A DNA stretch of 64,000 bases from Frankia sp. AiPa1. GTDB taxonomy: Bacteria; Actinomycetota; Actinomycetes; Frankiales; Frankiaceae. The translations under genes and the position numbers were made by a program. Shown here piece after piece: positions 1 to 9,634 of the stretch. The notes under the pieces are model-generated. The model saw only the letters and a program-made list of their open reading frames with translations. It was not told where the DNA came from and made no database searches. The DNA is taken from NCBI RefSeq assembly GCF_023243075.1, contig NZ_JALKFZ020000176.1, positions 62,001 to 126,000 on the forward strand. The letters are read 5' to 3'. Position 1 is the stretch's first letter; every line of letters starts with the position of its first letter.

Positions 1-1
1 A

Positions 2-3000
2 CCCGTCCCCGAGCCCAGCGAGCCCGCGGGAGACAACCGACCCGCGACCGGGACGAGCGGCGCCGGCGGCGCGGGTGCCGGCGCGCCCGCATCCGGCACC
101 GGCACCCGGCTGGTGATCGTGGAGTCGCCGGCGAAGGCGAAGACCATCGCCGGGTACCTCGGGCCGGGCTGGCTGGTGGAATCGAGCATCGGGCACATCC
201 GTGACCTGCCGCGCAGCGCCGCCGATGTCCCGGCCGCGCACCGAGGCAAGCCCTGGGCCCGCCTCGGCGTGGACGTCGACAACGACTTCGAGCCGTTGTA
301 CGTGGTGACCCCGGACAAGAAGGTCCAGGTCAGCAGGCTCAAGGCGCTGGTCAAGGACGCAAGCGAGCTCTACCTCGCGACAGACGAGGACCGCGAGGGC
401 GAGGCGATCGCCTGGCACCTGCTACAGACCCTCAAGCCAACCGTGCCGGTCAAGCGGATGGTGTTCCACGAGATCACCCCGCAGGCGATCCGCCGCGCGG
501 TGGAGAACCCACGCGAGATCAACGAGAACCTGGTCAACGCGCAGGAGACCCGGCGCATCCTGGACCGGCTCTACGGCTACGAGGTCTCCCCCGTGCTGTG
601 GAAGAAGGTCATGCCGAAGCTCTCGGCCGGCCGGGTGCAGAGCGTTGCCACTCGCGTGCTGGTGGAGCGTGAGCGCGCCCGGATGCGCTTCCGCTCCGCG
701 GAGTACTGGAACATCGAAGGTGTCTTTGGCGCCACCGTCGCCCGGGGCTCGGCGGACAACGGGTCAGGCGCCGGCGCGGGTGGTTCCGGCGCGGTGGAGC
801 GCACACCGCTGCCGGCGACCCTGGTCGCGCTGGATGGCGCCCGCATCGCGACCGGCCGCGATTTCGCGCCCACCGGCGAGCTGACCACGGCCGGCGTCAC
901 CCGGCTGGACGAACCAGGTGCCCAGGCACTCGCGCAGCGGCTCGCGGATGCCGCGTTCGCGGTGCGCTCGGTGGAGACCAAGCCATACCGTCGCTCGCCG
1001 TACCCCCCGTTCATGACCTCCACGCTGCAACAGGAGGCCGGACGCAAGTTGCGTTACTCCAGCCAGCGCACCATGCAGATCGCGCAGCGGCTGTACGAGA
1101 ACGGCTACATCACCTACATGCGCACCGACTCGACGAACCTGTCCGAGACGGCACTGACCGCGGCCCGCGCCCAGGCCGAGACGCTCTACGGCCCCGAGTA
1201 CGTCCCGTCGCGACCGCGGACCTACACCAAGAAGGTCAAGAACGCCCAGGAGGCGCACGAGGCGATCCGGCCCGCCGGCGACCAGTTCCGTACCCCGGGC
1301 GATGTCCGCGGCGAGCTGGACGGCGACTCCTACCGTCTCTACGAGCTGATCTGGCAGCGCACGGTGGCCAGCCAAATGGCCGATGCCCGGGGCACATCCG
1401 CCACGATCCGGCTCGGCGCGACCTCCTCGGCCGGCGAGAACGCGGAGTTCTCCGCCTCCGGCAAGGTCATCACGTTCCCCGGCTTCCTGCGTGCCTACGT
1501 CGAGGGCGCTGACGACCCCGAGGCCGAGCTCGAGGACCGCGAGCGGCGTCTGCCCGACGTCCGCGAGGGCGACCCGCTCACCATCCGTTCGCTCACCCCC
1601 CGCGGGCACGCCACCAGCCCGCCGGCCCGGTTCACCGAAGCCAGCCTGGTCAAGACGCTCGAGGAGCTCGGCATCGGCCGACCGTCCACCTACGCCTCGA
1701 TCATCGGCACGATCCAGGACCGCGGCTACGTGTGGAAGAAGGGGTCGGCGCTCGTCCCGAGCTTCATCGCCTTCGCCGTAGTGGGCCTGCTTGAGGATCA
1801 CTTCGGCCGGCTCGTCGACTACCGGTTCACCGCGACGATGGAGGACGATCTCGACGAGATCGCCGCCGGCACCGCCGGGTCCACCGACTGGCTCACCCGG
1901 TTCTACTTCGGCACCGGCAGCGGCCCCGATCCGGTCACCGATGCCGGTCTGAAGACGCTGGTCAGCGAGCGGCTCGGTGAGATCGACGCCCGCGAGGTGA
2001 ACTCGATCCCGCTCGGCGTCGCCGACGACGACATGCCTGTGGTCGTCCGCGTCGGCCGGTACGGGCCGTACGTCCAGCACGGCGACGGCCGCGCGAGCGT
2101 CCCCGACGATCTGGCGCCCGACGAGCTCACCGTCGCGCATGCTCTCGAGCTGCTGGCCGCGCCCAGCGGCGACCGGGCGCTCGGAACCGACCCGGCCACC
2201 GGTGCCACCATCACGGCGAAGGCCGGACGGTTCGGCCCCTACGTCACCACCGACACCGACCCGCCCCGCACCTCCAGCCTGCTGAGCACCATGTCGCTGG
2301 AGACGCTGACCCTTGACGACGCCATCCGGCTGCTCTCGCTGCCGCGCAGTCTCGGCACCGCCGACGACGGCGAGGAGATCACCGCCCAGAACGGGCGGTA
2401 CGGGCCATACGTCAAGAAGGGCACGGAGAGCCGCTCGCTCGAGTCCGAGGAGCAGTTGTTCACCGTCACGCTGCCGGAGGCGCTGGCGCTGCTCGCACAG
2501 CCCAAGGCCCGCGGACGGCGCCAGGCCGCGGCGGCCCCGCCGCTGCGCGAGCTGGGCAACGACCCGGCCAGCGGCAAGCCGATGGTCGTCCGCGAGGGCC
2601 GCTTCGGTCCGTACGTGACCGACGGGGAGACCAACGCGAGTCTGCGCAAGGGCGACGCAGTCGAGTCGATCACCGACGAGCGGGCGGCCGAGCTGCTCGC
2701 CGACCGGCGAGCCCGCGGCCCCGCCACCGGTCGGCGCAGTACCCGTACCACGGCGAAGACCAGTACCACCAAGACCGGCACGGCGAAGACCAGCACAGTG
2801 AAGGCCGCGAGTGCAAAGGCCGGCACGGCGAAAACCGGTACCGCGAAGGCAGGCACGTCCAAGGCTGCCGGCACGAAGTCGACCGCCGCGAAATCCGGCA
2901 CCTCGAAGTCGGCCGCGGCCAAGGGGGACACTGCCAAGGGGGACACTGCCGACGGTACCGACGCCGAGCCGGCGAAGGGCGAGTCGGCGAAGGGCGAGGG

Positions 3001-3289
3001 TACGGAGCCGCGCACGGCGAGGACGGCAAGCGCACGGACCACTGCGGCGAAGACCGGAACCGCGAAGGCCGGGGCCAGGACCAGTACCGCTAAGTCAGCT
3101 GCGGCGAAGACGGGAACGTCGCGGTCCCGCGGTACCAAGACCGCCGGTGTGGGGGACGACGCGGCCGCACCCCCGGAGTCCGCGGTCAGCGGTGGTGCGG
3201 CCGGTGGTGGAGGAGGAGGCGGTGCGGCCGGCGGCGGTGGCTCCGGCACGCCGGATGCGTCCGCCGGTGACGCCCGTCAGGTCGGCTGA
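2..3289 (+). CDS. topA: DNA topoisomerase I (5' end outside window)
   Basis: Type IA topoisomerase that relaxes negatively supercoiled DNA. The Toprim domain opens at IVESPAKAKTI, with the acidic DEDREGE motif about 90 residues later. The catalytic tyrosine lies in the YITYMRTDST motif, near residue 335 counted from the GTG at 113. Several short Gly-Arg-Phe/Tyr-Gly-Pro-Tyr repeats follow in the C-terminal half, as in other actinobacterial TopA proteins. The last 200 or so residues are a Lys/Ala/Thr-rich tail ending in poly-Gly, a basic tail typical of this group. The frame is open to the left edge with no stop, so the GTG at 113 is probably not the true start and the gene is cut by the window. 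The stop overlaps the next ATG by one base, implying co-transcription with the MFS/kinase gene. Confidence 0.95.
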   Translation, partial: PVPEPSEPAGDNRPATGTSGAGGAGAGAPASGTGTRLVIVESPAKAKTIAGYLGPGWLVESSIGHIRDLPRSAADVPAAHRGKPWARLGVDVDNDFEPLYVVTPDKKVQVSRLKALVKDASELYLATDEDREGEAIAWHLLQTLKPTVPVKRMVFHEITPQAIRRAVENPREINENLVNAQETRRILDRLYGYEVSPVLWKKVMPKLSAGRVQSVATRVLVERERARMRFRSAEYWNIEGVFGATVARGSADNGSGAGAGGSGAVERTPLPATLVALDGARIATGRDFAPTGELTTAGVTRLDEPGAQALAQRLADAAFAVRSVETKPYRRSPYPPFMTSTLQQEAGRKLRYSSQRTMQIAQRLYENGYITYMRTDSTNLSETALTAARAQAETLYGPEYVPSRPRTYTKKVKNAQEAHEAIRPAGDQFRTPGDVRGELDGDSYRLYELIWQRTVASQMADARGTSATIRLGATSSAGENAEFSASGKVITFPGFLRAYVEGADDPEAELEDRERRLPDVREGDPLTIRSLTPRGHATSPPARFTEASLVKTLEELGIGRPSTYASIIGTIQDRGYVWKKGSALVPSFIAFAVVGLLEDHFGRLVDYRFTATMEDDLDEIAAGTAGSTDWLTRFYFGTGSGPDPVTDAGLKTLVSERLGEIDAREVNSIPLGVADDDMPVVVRVGRYGPYVQHGDGRASVPDDLAPDELTVAHALELLAAPSGDRALGTDPATGATITAKAGRFGPYVTTDTDPPRTSSLLSTMSLETLTLDDAIRLLSLPRSLGTADDGEEITAQNGRYGPYVKKGTESRSLESEEQLFTVTLPEALALLAQPKARGRRQAAAAPPLRELGNDPASGKPMVVREGRFGPYVTDGETNASLRKGDAVESITDERAAELLADRRARGPATGRRSTRTTAKTSTTKTGTAKTSTVKAASAKAGTAKTGTAKAGTSKAAGTKSTAAKSGTSKSAAAKGDTAKGDTADGTDAEPAKGESAKGEGTEPRTARTASARTTAAKTGTAKAGARTSTAKSAAAKTGTSRSRGTKTAGVGDDAAAPPESAVSGGAAGGGGGGGAAGGGGSGTPDASAGDARQVG

Positions 3290-5709
3290 TGGTCCCGCCG
3301 ATCGGCCGGTTCCAGGAGTCGTGGGAATCGGCCGAGCCGGCGGGGCCTGAGTCCGCGGAGCCCGGACGGTCGGACCCGGTGGACGACACCACCGCGGTGA
3401 CCCCAACCCCGAGCGCACCCGGCGCACCGGGCCCCGACCCGGCTCCCGCGGACACCGCACCGCAGCCCAGCGGCGCCGCCGGGCCGATCGCGGGCCGGCG
3501 CGGACGATTCCGGCTACGGACGGCGCGGTTGCCCAACCGGCATCCCGTCACCACGGTGCCAAACCCGCCCCCGCGGGAGGGGGATGGCGGTGACATCCTC
3601 GCCGTGTTGCGCATCCCGGCGTTTCGCCGGATGTGGATCCAGCTCAGCCTGTCCAGCCTCGGCGACTGGATGGGTCTGCTCGCCACGACCGCACTCGTCA
3701 CCCAACTGCAGGACAGCTTCTCCGGGCAGGCATACGCGATCGGCTCACTGCTGATCGTCCGGCTGATGCCGGCGGTGATCCTTGGGCCGCTCGCCGGCGC
3801 GCTCGCTGACCGGTTGGACCGTCGGCTGACCATGGTCGTCACCGACGTGATCCGCTTCGCCCTGTTCGCCTCGATCCCCGTTGTCGGCACCCTGGAATGG
3901 CTGCTCGTCGCATCCTTCCTGGTGGAGGCCGTGACGCTGGTCTGGGCGCCGGCGAAGGACGCGAGTGTTCCGCATCTGGTTCCGCGGGAGCGGCTCGCCG
4001 CCGCGAACACGCTCAGCCTGATCATGACGTACGGAACGGCTCCGCTGGCCGCCGCGATCTTCACACTGCTAGCGACGATCTCGCGGGCGCTTGGCCCCAG
4101 CGTGTCCTTCTTCCGCGACTCGTCCGTGGACCTCGCGCTGTACTTCAACGCGGCGACCTTCCTCGGTTCGGCAATCGTGATCTGGGGCCTGCGCGGGATC
4201 GGCCGCGCGGAGCGCCCGGAAACCGGCTCCGGCCCCGGGTTCCTCGCCTCGATCACGGAGGGCTGGCGCTACGTCGGCCACGACCGGCTGGTCCGCGGCC
4301 TGGTCATCGGCATCCTCGGCGGATTCGCCGGCGCCGGCTGTGTGATCGCGCTCGGCCGCCTTTACGTGGAGATCCTCGGCGGCGGCGACTCGGCGTACGG
4401 CGTGCTGTTCGGCGCGGTGTTCGTCGGGCTTGCCGCCGGGATGGGGGCTGGCCCGAAGCTGCTCGGCGACTACAGCCGGACCAGGCTGTTCGGCGTCTGT
4501 GTGACCGCTGCCGGCGTCACCCTCGTCGTGGTCGCGATCATCCCGAACCTGGTCATCGCCTGCATCCTGGTCGTCGCCGTGGGCGCGTTCGCCGGCGTTG
4601 CCTGGGTCACCGGGCTCACCTTGCTGCAGGCGGAGGTCTCCGACGAGCTGCGCGGGCGGACCTTCGCCCTGGTGCAGTCACTGGTGCGCATCGACCTGCT
4701 GCTGGTGCTCGCCGCCGCGCCCGGCCTGGTGGGGCTGATCGGGTCGCATGGGGTCCACCTCTGGGGCGACATCACCATCCGTGCGGACGGTGTGACCGTC
4801 GTCGTGCTGTGCGGGGGCCTGCTCGCGGTCGCCGCCGGCCTGTTCGCCTACCGGCAGATGGACGAGCGGGCCGGTGTCGCCGTTTGGCCGGAGCTGTGGA
4901 ACGCGCTGCGCGGACGCCGGCACACGACCGTCCGTCCCCGCCACAGCGGGCTGTTCATCGCGGTGGAAGGCATCGAGGGTGCCGGGAGGACCACCCAGAT
5001 CGGGCTGCTACGTTCCTGGTTGGCCGAGCACGGCCGCGAGGTCGTCGCGACCACCGGCACCAGCGGCATCGGCGGCACCGACACCGGCGCCGGCCTGCGT
5101 GTGCTGCTGTTCGACCCGGCCCGGCGCCTGCACACCCGCACCGAGGCGCTGCTCGCCGCCGCGGATCGCGCCGAACAGGTGGCCAGGGTCATCGAACCGG
5201 CGCTGGCCCGCGGCGCCGTGGTTCTCGCCGACCAGTACGTCGACGCGTCGATCGCGTTCGCCGACGATGCTCGCGGCGTCCAGGCCGACGAGTTGGTCCG
5301 GCTCGCCGAGTGGGCGACCCAGGCACTCGTCCCCGATCTGACGGTCCTGCTGGACCTGCCGGCCGATGTCGCCCGCACCCGAGATCCCGCCTCCGCCACA
5401 CCGGTCGCCCTCTCCCCGGCTGGTGCTCGCCCCCTCGTCCCCCATCAGGATGTTCACGGTCAGGACGGTTCCGCCCCGGCCGACTCCGGTGCGGACGCAC
5501 CGGGCCCGCACGACGCATCGCAGACCATGGATGCGGATGTTCTGGCCTATCACGGCCGGGTACGCGACAACCTGCGCGGGCGGGCTCGGCAGGCTTCCTC
5601 TCGGTACCTGGTCGTCGACGCGAGACGGCCGGCAGAGGACATCCACGCCGAGATCCGGGCCGCGGTGTCGCGCCGGCTCGCCCTGCGGACCGTGTCCGTT
5701 TCGGTCTGA
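3289..5709 (+). CDS. MFS transporter fused to a degenerate thymidylate kinase-like domain
   Basis: An 806-residue two-part protein. Residues about 100-545 are a 10-12 helix major facilitator domain, starting at IPAFRRMWIQLSLSSLGDWM. Residues about 554-806 align by eye with bacterial dTMP kinase (FIAVEG start, DLTVLLDLP strand). This fusion is known in Actinobacteria. Here two key positions differ: the P-loop reads EGAGRTTQ with Arg567 in place of the Walker A lysine, and the DRY/DRF motif reads DQY with Gln649. The usual LID arginine block is replaced by a Pro/Ala/Asp-rich stretch. Kinase activity is therefore doubtful, so I give no tmk symbol. The ATG overlaps the topA stop. The substrate of the transporter half is unknown. 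Confidence 0.85.
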   Translation: MVPPIGRFQESWESAEPAGPESAEPGRSDPVDDTTAVTPTPSAPGAPGPDPAPADTAPQPSGAAGPIAGRRGRFRLRTARLPNRHPVTTVPNPPPREGDGGDILAVLRIPAFRRMWIQLSLSSLGDWMGLLATTALVTQLQDSFSGQAYAIGSLLIVRLMPAVILGPLAGALADRLDRRLTMVVTDVIRFALFASIPVVGTLEWLLVASFLVEAVTLVWAPAKDASVPHLVPRERLAAANTLSLIMTYGTAPLAAAIFTLLATISRALGPSVSFFRDSSVDLALYFNAATFLGSAIVIWGLRGIGRAERPETGSGPGFLASITEGWRYVGHDRLVRGLVIGILGGFAGAGCVIALGRLYVEILGGGDSAYGVLFGAVFVGLAAGMGAGPKLLGDYSRTRLFGVCVTAAGVTLVVVAIIPNLVIACILVVAVGAFAGVAWVTGLTLLQAEVSDELRGRTFALVQSLVRIDLLLVLAAAPGLVGLIGSHGVHLWGDITIRADGVTVVVLCGGLLAVAAGLFAYRQMDERAGVAVWPELWNALRGRRHTTVRPRHSGLFIAVEGIEGAGRTTQIGLLRSWLAEHGREVVATTGTSGIGGTDTGAGLRVLLFDPARRLHTRTEALLAAADRAEQVARVIEPALARGAVVLADQYVDASIAFADDARGVQADELVRLAEWATQALVPDLTVLLDLPADVARTRDPASATPVALSPAGARPLVPHQDVHGQDGSAPADSGADAPGPHDASQTMDADVLAYHGRVRDNLRGRARQASSRYLVVDARRPAEDIHAEIRAAVSRRLALRTVSVSV

Positions 5710-5764
5710 GTTCGCCCCGCGCCCAGGTCCGTCCCCCGGACCGGCTCGCTTCTCGGCCAGCATC

Positions 5765-5809
5765 TTCTGGGCCGGCCTGTTCTGGGCCGGTTTGTTCTGG
5801 GCCGGTCCG
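5765..5809. repeat. 15-bp direct repeat, three copies
   Basis: Three consecutive 15-base units share the 11-base core TTCTGGGCCGG, followed by CCTG, TTTG and TCCG. They lie in the gap between the MFS/kinase gene and holB. No function is visible. Confidence 0.9.
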
Positions 5810-5906
5810 AATCCGCGGGCCCGGCGCGGGCGGTCGGGGGCCGCGGGAACAGACGGAGCGGTCAGGGGGTTCAAACCGGTGCGGACAGCGGGGGGATGAT
5901 GGTCCG

Positions 5907-7277
5907 GTGAGCGTCTGGGACGCCCTCGTGGGCCAGGAATCGGTTGTCGCGACCCTGCGCGCCGCCGTGAACGCCGCGACCGTCGCGCCGCGCTCGGCGT
6001 CTTCTACCGATGACGGCGCCGGTCAGGCGAGCGCGGTGCCGGACCCCACTAGTCCGGGGCCTGGCACCGTGTCTCCTTCAGGCGCACCGTCCCCTTCAGG
6101 CGCACCGTCCCAGCCGGGGGCATCGGTGCGTCCGGGCGGGCGGCAGCGGTCGGGGATGACGCACTCGTGGTTGTTCACCGGTCCGCCGGGGGTCGGGCGG
6201 GAGGACGCGGCGCGGGCGTTCGCCGCGAGCCTGACCTGCGAACGGCTTCCGCCCGGCTGCGGTGAGTGCTCCGGTTGCCACACAGTGCTTACCGACACTG
6301 CCACCGATCTGCGCACCGTCACCCCGGAGGGACTGTCGCTCGGGGTGAAGGACATCCGGGCCCTGGTCCGGGACGCCGCCAGCGCACCGACCGCCGGGCG
6401 GTGGCGCATCCTGCTGCTCACCGATGCTGACCGCCTTACCGAGGCCGCGGCGAACGCGCTGCTCAAGGCGCTGGAGGAGCCGGCCGAACGGGCGGTGTTC
6501 CTGCTGTGCGCGCCGTCGGTCGAGGACGTCCTGCCCACCATCCGATCCCGCTGTCGAACGGTCGCGCTGCGACTGCCCACGGCCACGGACGTGCGCGCCA
6601 TGCTGATCCGCGAAGGGGTCGACGAACGGACCGCGGACATCGCCGCCCGGGCGTCGCAGGGCCATCTCGGGCTGGCCAGGCGGCTCGCCGGCGACGAGAT
6701 TGCCCGCGCCCATCGCGACGCCGTGCTGCGCATCCCCACCCGGTTGGGCCGCGTCGGAGCCTGTCTGGCCGCGGCCGCGGACCTGGTCGACGCCGCGAAC
6801 GCCGATGCGGAGGCGGCCAACACCGAGCGGGACGTGGGCGAGACAGAGGCGCTCAAGACCGCGCTGGGGGTCGGCGCGACGGCGGTCGGCGGGAAGTCGC
6901 GGTCGGCGAAGGCGCCGAAGGCCGGTGCCAAGAGCCGCACGATGGTCGTGCGTGGCGCCGCGGGGGCGCTCAAGGAACTCGAACGCAATCAGAAGAGCCG
7001 TGGCCGCCGTACCGTGCTCGACACCCTCGACCGAGCCCTTGTCGACCTTGCCGGGCTGTACCGCGATGTGCTCGCCGAACAGCTCGGGGCGCCGGTCGAC
7101 CCGATCCATCCCGACTACGCCGTCGAGGCGTCGAGCCTCGCCGCCACCGCCACCCCCGAGCAGACCCTGCGCCGACTCGAGGTGGTCCTCGCCACCCGCA
7201 CGGCCCTCGCCGACAATCCCGGGCTGGTTCCGCTGCTCGCCGTCGAGTCCCTCGCCCTCGCCCTGCGCGACGCCTAG
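5907..7277 (+). CDS. holB: DNA polymerase III delta-prime subunit
   Basis: Clamp-loader subunit of the replicative polymerase. The GTG at 5907 is chosen because MSVWDALVGQE is the usual actinobacterial opening and a GGGGGA stretch lies about 11 bases upstream; the reading frame extends much further upstream only as a shadow. Residues 92-98 form a P-loop-like GPPGVGR with Arg instead of Lys, which is expected because delta-prime is not an ATPase. A four-cysteine zinc cluster (C-x7-C-x2-C-x2-C) follows near residues 110-125, then the SRC motif IRSRC. A Ser/Pro/Gly-rich insertion of about 50 residues separates the N-terminal helix from the P-loop. The product is 456 residues. Confidence 0.92.
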   Translation: MSVWDALVGQESVVATLRAAVNAATVAPRSASSTDDGAGQASAVPDPTSPGPGTVSPSGAPSPSGAPSQPGASVRPGGRQRSGMTHSWLFTGPPGVGREDAARAFAASLTCERLPPGCGECSGCHTVLTDTATDLRTVTPEGLSLGVKDIRALVRDAASAPTAGRWRILLLTDADRLTEAAANALLKALEEPAERAVFLLCAPSVEDVLPTIRSRCRTVALRLPTATDVRAMLIREGVDERTADIAARASQGHLGLARRLAGDEIARAHRDAVLRIPTRLGRVGACLAAAADLVDAANADAEAANTERDVGETEALKTALGVGATAVGGKSRSAKAPKAGAKSRTMVVRGAAGALKELERNQKSRGRRTVLDTLDRALVDLAGLYRDVLAEQLGAPVDPIHPDYAVEASSLAATATPEQTLRRLEVVLATRTALADNPGLVPLLAVESLALALRDA

Positions 7278-7390
7278 GCCGCCATCCGGTTGACGTCTAC
7301 CGGTGCGAACCGGCAGCCGGCGGAAAGTTCGGGGCATATTCTGATCCGGCGGCCCGTCCCCGCGAACCATCCGCGAGGAGGTGACGGCGG

Positions 7391-8260
7391 ATGCCGATGA
7401 TGTGCGCGGTGGCTTTCTCCCCGCGTGGCAGGCTCTACTATGCCGATCCGGGCGAGCTCACCCCCAGCGTGGGCGACGAGGTGCTGGTGCCGACCGACGA
7501 CGGTCCCGAGGTTGCCACCTGTGTCTGGGCGGCTCAGTGGGTGTCGGAGGATGTCGGTGAGCTACCGGTGCTCGTGGGGTTGGCCAGCGCGGATGACCTG
7601 CGCCGCGCGGAGCTGTCCCGTAAGCGTCGGGCGCGGGCCCGGGTGGCCGCTCGTCGCCTCGCCCGCGACCACGACCTGCGCATGAAGATCGTCGGTGTCG
7701 ATCACGTGCCGGAGACCGGTGCTTACACGATCTACTTCACCGCGGAGGGCCGCGTCGACTTCCGCGAGCTCGTCCGCGACCTGAACCGGACGCTCATGGC
7801 CCGGGTGCGGCTGCGTCAGCTCTCCGCCCGCGACAGCGCCCGCATCCAGGGCGGGATCGGCTCGTGCGGGCGTGATCTGTGTTGCGCGACATTCCTCACC
7901 GACTTCGAGCCGGTGAGCCTGCGGATGGCCCGCGACCAGAATCTGGCGCTGAACCCGATGCGCATCACCGGCGCGTGCGGCCGGCTGATGTGCTGCCTTC
8001 GCTACGAGCATCCACTGTACGAGGAGTTCACCCGGGCCGCGCCCGCGCCCGGCGCCCACGCCTGCACTCCGGCCGGCGAGGGCCGGGTCCTGCGTCACGA
8101 CGTGCCCCGTCAGCAGGTGGTGGTCGCGCTGGATGAAGGCGGCCAGGTCGCCTGCGACCGGGCGGCGGTCTGCCCGTCCCGGCAGGCCCATGACGCCGCC
8201 TATCCTCCGTCGGCGACGCCGGGGCCCGACCCGGCGGAGCAGCCCCGCCAGCCGCGGTAG
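7391..8260 (+). CDS. PSP1-domain protein, RicT/YaaT family
   Basis: A 289-residue protein with the PSP1 C-terminal domain. The family is defined by conserved cysteines, seen here in GSCGRDLCC and GACGRLMCC, followed by YEHPLYEEF. In Bacillus the homologue is part of an Fe-S-containing complex that affects RNA processing and sporulation; the role in Actinobacteria is not established. The start follows GAGGAGGTGACGGCGG, a clear ribosome binding site. The gene sits about 110 bases after holB, a frequent arrangement in Gram-positive genomes. The last 40 residues are Pro/Ala-rich. Confidence 0.9.
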   Translation: MPMMCAVAFSPRGRLYYADPGELTPSVGDEVLVPTDDGPEVATCVWAAQWVSEDVGELPVLVGLASADDLRRAELSRKRRARARVAARRLARDHDLRMKIVGVDHVPETGAYTIYFTAEGRVDFRELVRDLNRTLMARVRLRQLSARDSARIQGGIGSCGRDLCCATFLTDFEPVSLRMARDQNLALNPMRITGACGRLMCCLRYEHPLYEEFTRAAPAPGAHACTPAGEGRVLRHDVPRQQVVVALDEGGQVACDRAAVCPSRQAHDAAYPPSATPGPDPAEQPRQPR

Positions 8261-8275
8261 GCCGGGATAACCGGA

Positions 8276-9010
8276 TCACGGGTCGAAGCGGTAGCCCATT
8301 CCACGCAGGGTGGTGACGAGCCGGCGCTGCGGTGGCCGTCCCTCGACCTTGGTGCGAACCCGTCGGACATGCTCGGTCACGGTCGCCGGATCCTGGAACC
8401 TGGTTCCCCAGACCTGTTCCAGTAGCTCCTCGCGGCTGAACACCCGCCGCGGATGGCGGGCAAGGAACGCCAACAGCTCGTACTCTCGCGCCGTCAGGTC
8501 GATGCGCTCGCCGGCGACCGCGACCTCACGTGCCCGCAGGTCGATCGACACGTCGCCGTAGACGAGCGGGTCATTGCCGTCGCCCGCCCGCTGAGGCGGT
8601 GGCTCGGCCGGGCGGCGGCGCAGCCGGGCCCGGACCCGGGCGACCAACTCCCGCAGCGAGTACGGCTTCACCACGTAGTCGTCTGCGCCAAGCTCCAGGC
8701 CGACCACCCGGTCGACTTCCTCGGCCCGTCCGGTGAGCATGATCACCGGGACCTCGCTGGTCTGGCGCAGCCGGCTGAGCACCGCGAACCCGTCCATCCG
8801 CGGCATCGCGACGTCCAGCACGACCAGGTCGATCTCCGTGGTCTGGAACAGACGGAGCGCGGCCTCGCCGTCCGCCGCCTCCAACACGCGATAGCCGAAC
8901 CTCTCCAGGCTGCGCGCAAGCGCGACCCGCGATGCCTCATCATCCTCGGCGACGAGGAGGGAAGCTCCTCGCGTGGTCGCTGCAGGCGCAGCGTCTCCGG
9001 CCCCGGTCAT
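8276..9010 (-). CDS. OmpR/PhoB-family response regulator
   Basis: A 244-residue two-component regulator. The N-terminal receiver domain has acidic AEDDE residues, the phospho-acceptor aspartate in VVLDVAMPRMDG and the lysine in DDYVVKPYS. The C-terminal winged helix contains LTAREYELLAFLARHP and ends GMGYRFDP. The frame stays open another 109 codons upstream, but that extension has no domain and unusual composition, so the ATG at 9010 (MTGAGDAAP) is preferred. There is no sharp Shine-Dalgarno near it. No histidine kinase lies next to it, so it is an orphan within this window and its stimulus cannot be told from context. Confidence 0.88.
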   Translation of the reverse strand: MTGAGDAAPAATTRGASLLVAEDDEASRVALARSLERFGYRVLEAADGEAALRLFQTTEIDLVVLDVAMPRMDGFAVLSRLRQTSEVPVIMLTGRAEEVDRVVGLELGADDYVVKPYSLRELVARVRARLRRRPAEPPPQRAGDGNDPLVYGDVSIDLRAREVAVAGERIDLTAREYELLAFLARHPRRVFSREELLEQVWGTRFQDPATVTEHVRRVRTKVEGRPPQRRLVTTLRGMGYRFDP

Positions 9011-9370
9011 GAAGCGAAACCCTACGCATCCTCTCCAGAACCACTGCGACCGGGGTGGCAATTTGCACCGTTCGCCGACGTGCAAGCACAGGTTTATAAC
9101 GAATGGCAGATCACACCAGTACGGATGGTCACACATGCACCGCCATTGGCTGCCACCAGTGACACACGGACGAGCAAGCACTGCCCACCGCTCGCTCATC
9201 CCGCCAGCCGCACCCCCACCTTGGTGGGGCCCATCCCCTCGATCCCGTCCGGATCGCCGCGCGACCCGCGCCTTCGCCGGGCGGCGCCGGAGCGTCAGCC
9301 GCCACCGTCGGCGCCGGTTCCGCGCGCCTTCTGGCATACTCGACCACGGTCAGCGCGATCCTGGCCGATC
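9011..9370. other. intergenic region between response regulator and tRNA-Thr
   Basis: No gene is supported here. An AT-richer patch around 9090-9110 (GTTTATAACGAATGG) could hold the promoter of the response regulator, reading leftward as CGTTATAAAC, but no convincing -35 box is seen. The remainder is GC-rich without clear hairpins. Confidence 0.5.
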
Positions 9371-9442
9371 GCCGGAGTAGCTCAGTGGCAGAGCAATCGC
9401 CTCGTAAGCGATAGGTCGCGGGTTCAATCCCCGCCTCCGGCT
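9371..9442 (+). tRNA. tRNA-Thr (anticodon CGT)
   Basis: A full cloverleaf can be drawn. The acceptor GCCGGAG (9371-9377) pairs with CTCCGGC (9435-9441), and the discriminator is T. The D stem is GCTC/GAGC. The anticodon stem ATCGC/GCGAT encloses loop CTCGTAA with anticodon CGT at 9403-9405. The T arm is GCGGG-TTCAATC-CCCGC. CCA is not encoded. Confidence 0.95.
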
Positions 9443-9634
9443 CCCTCCCCGTCGCAGCAGCGGTTTTCCGCGGCGGTGACTGGCCGCGCCGACAGCGCTC
9501 TGGGCTGGGTCCGGTCAGCAGTCCGCACAGGGCGCCCATGCGCCACCGGCGCGATGGACGCCCCCTCAGGTGGCTGGCCACCGGCCAGTGTGAGGAGGCG
9601 TCGCCGCGCCGCTATGGGTCCGGCGAGGTCCGCG

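Noticed and set aside
3897-5906. Upstream extension of the holB frame
   Set aside because: It overlaps the MFS/kinase gene in another phase and is Arg-rich; holB starts at GTG 5907.
6174-6200. Arg in the HolB P-loop as a sign of inactivation
   Set aside because: Delta-prime is naturally a non-ATPase subunit, so a degenerate P-loop is expected.
7290-7342. TTGACG and TATTCT as a promoter for the PSP1 gene
   Set aside because: The spacer would be about 41 bases, far too long for a sigma-70-type promoter.
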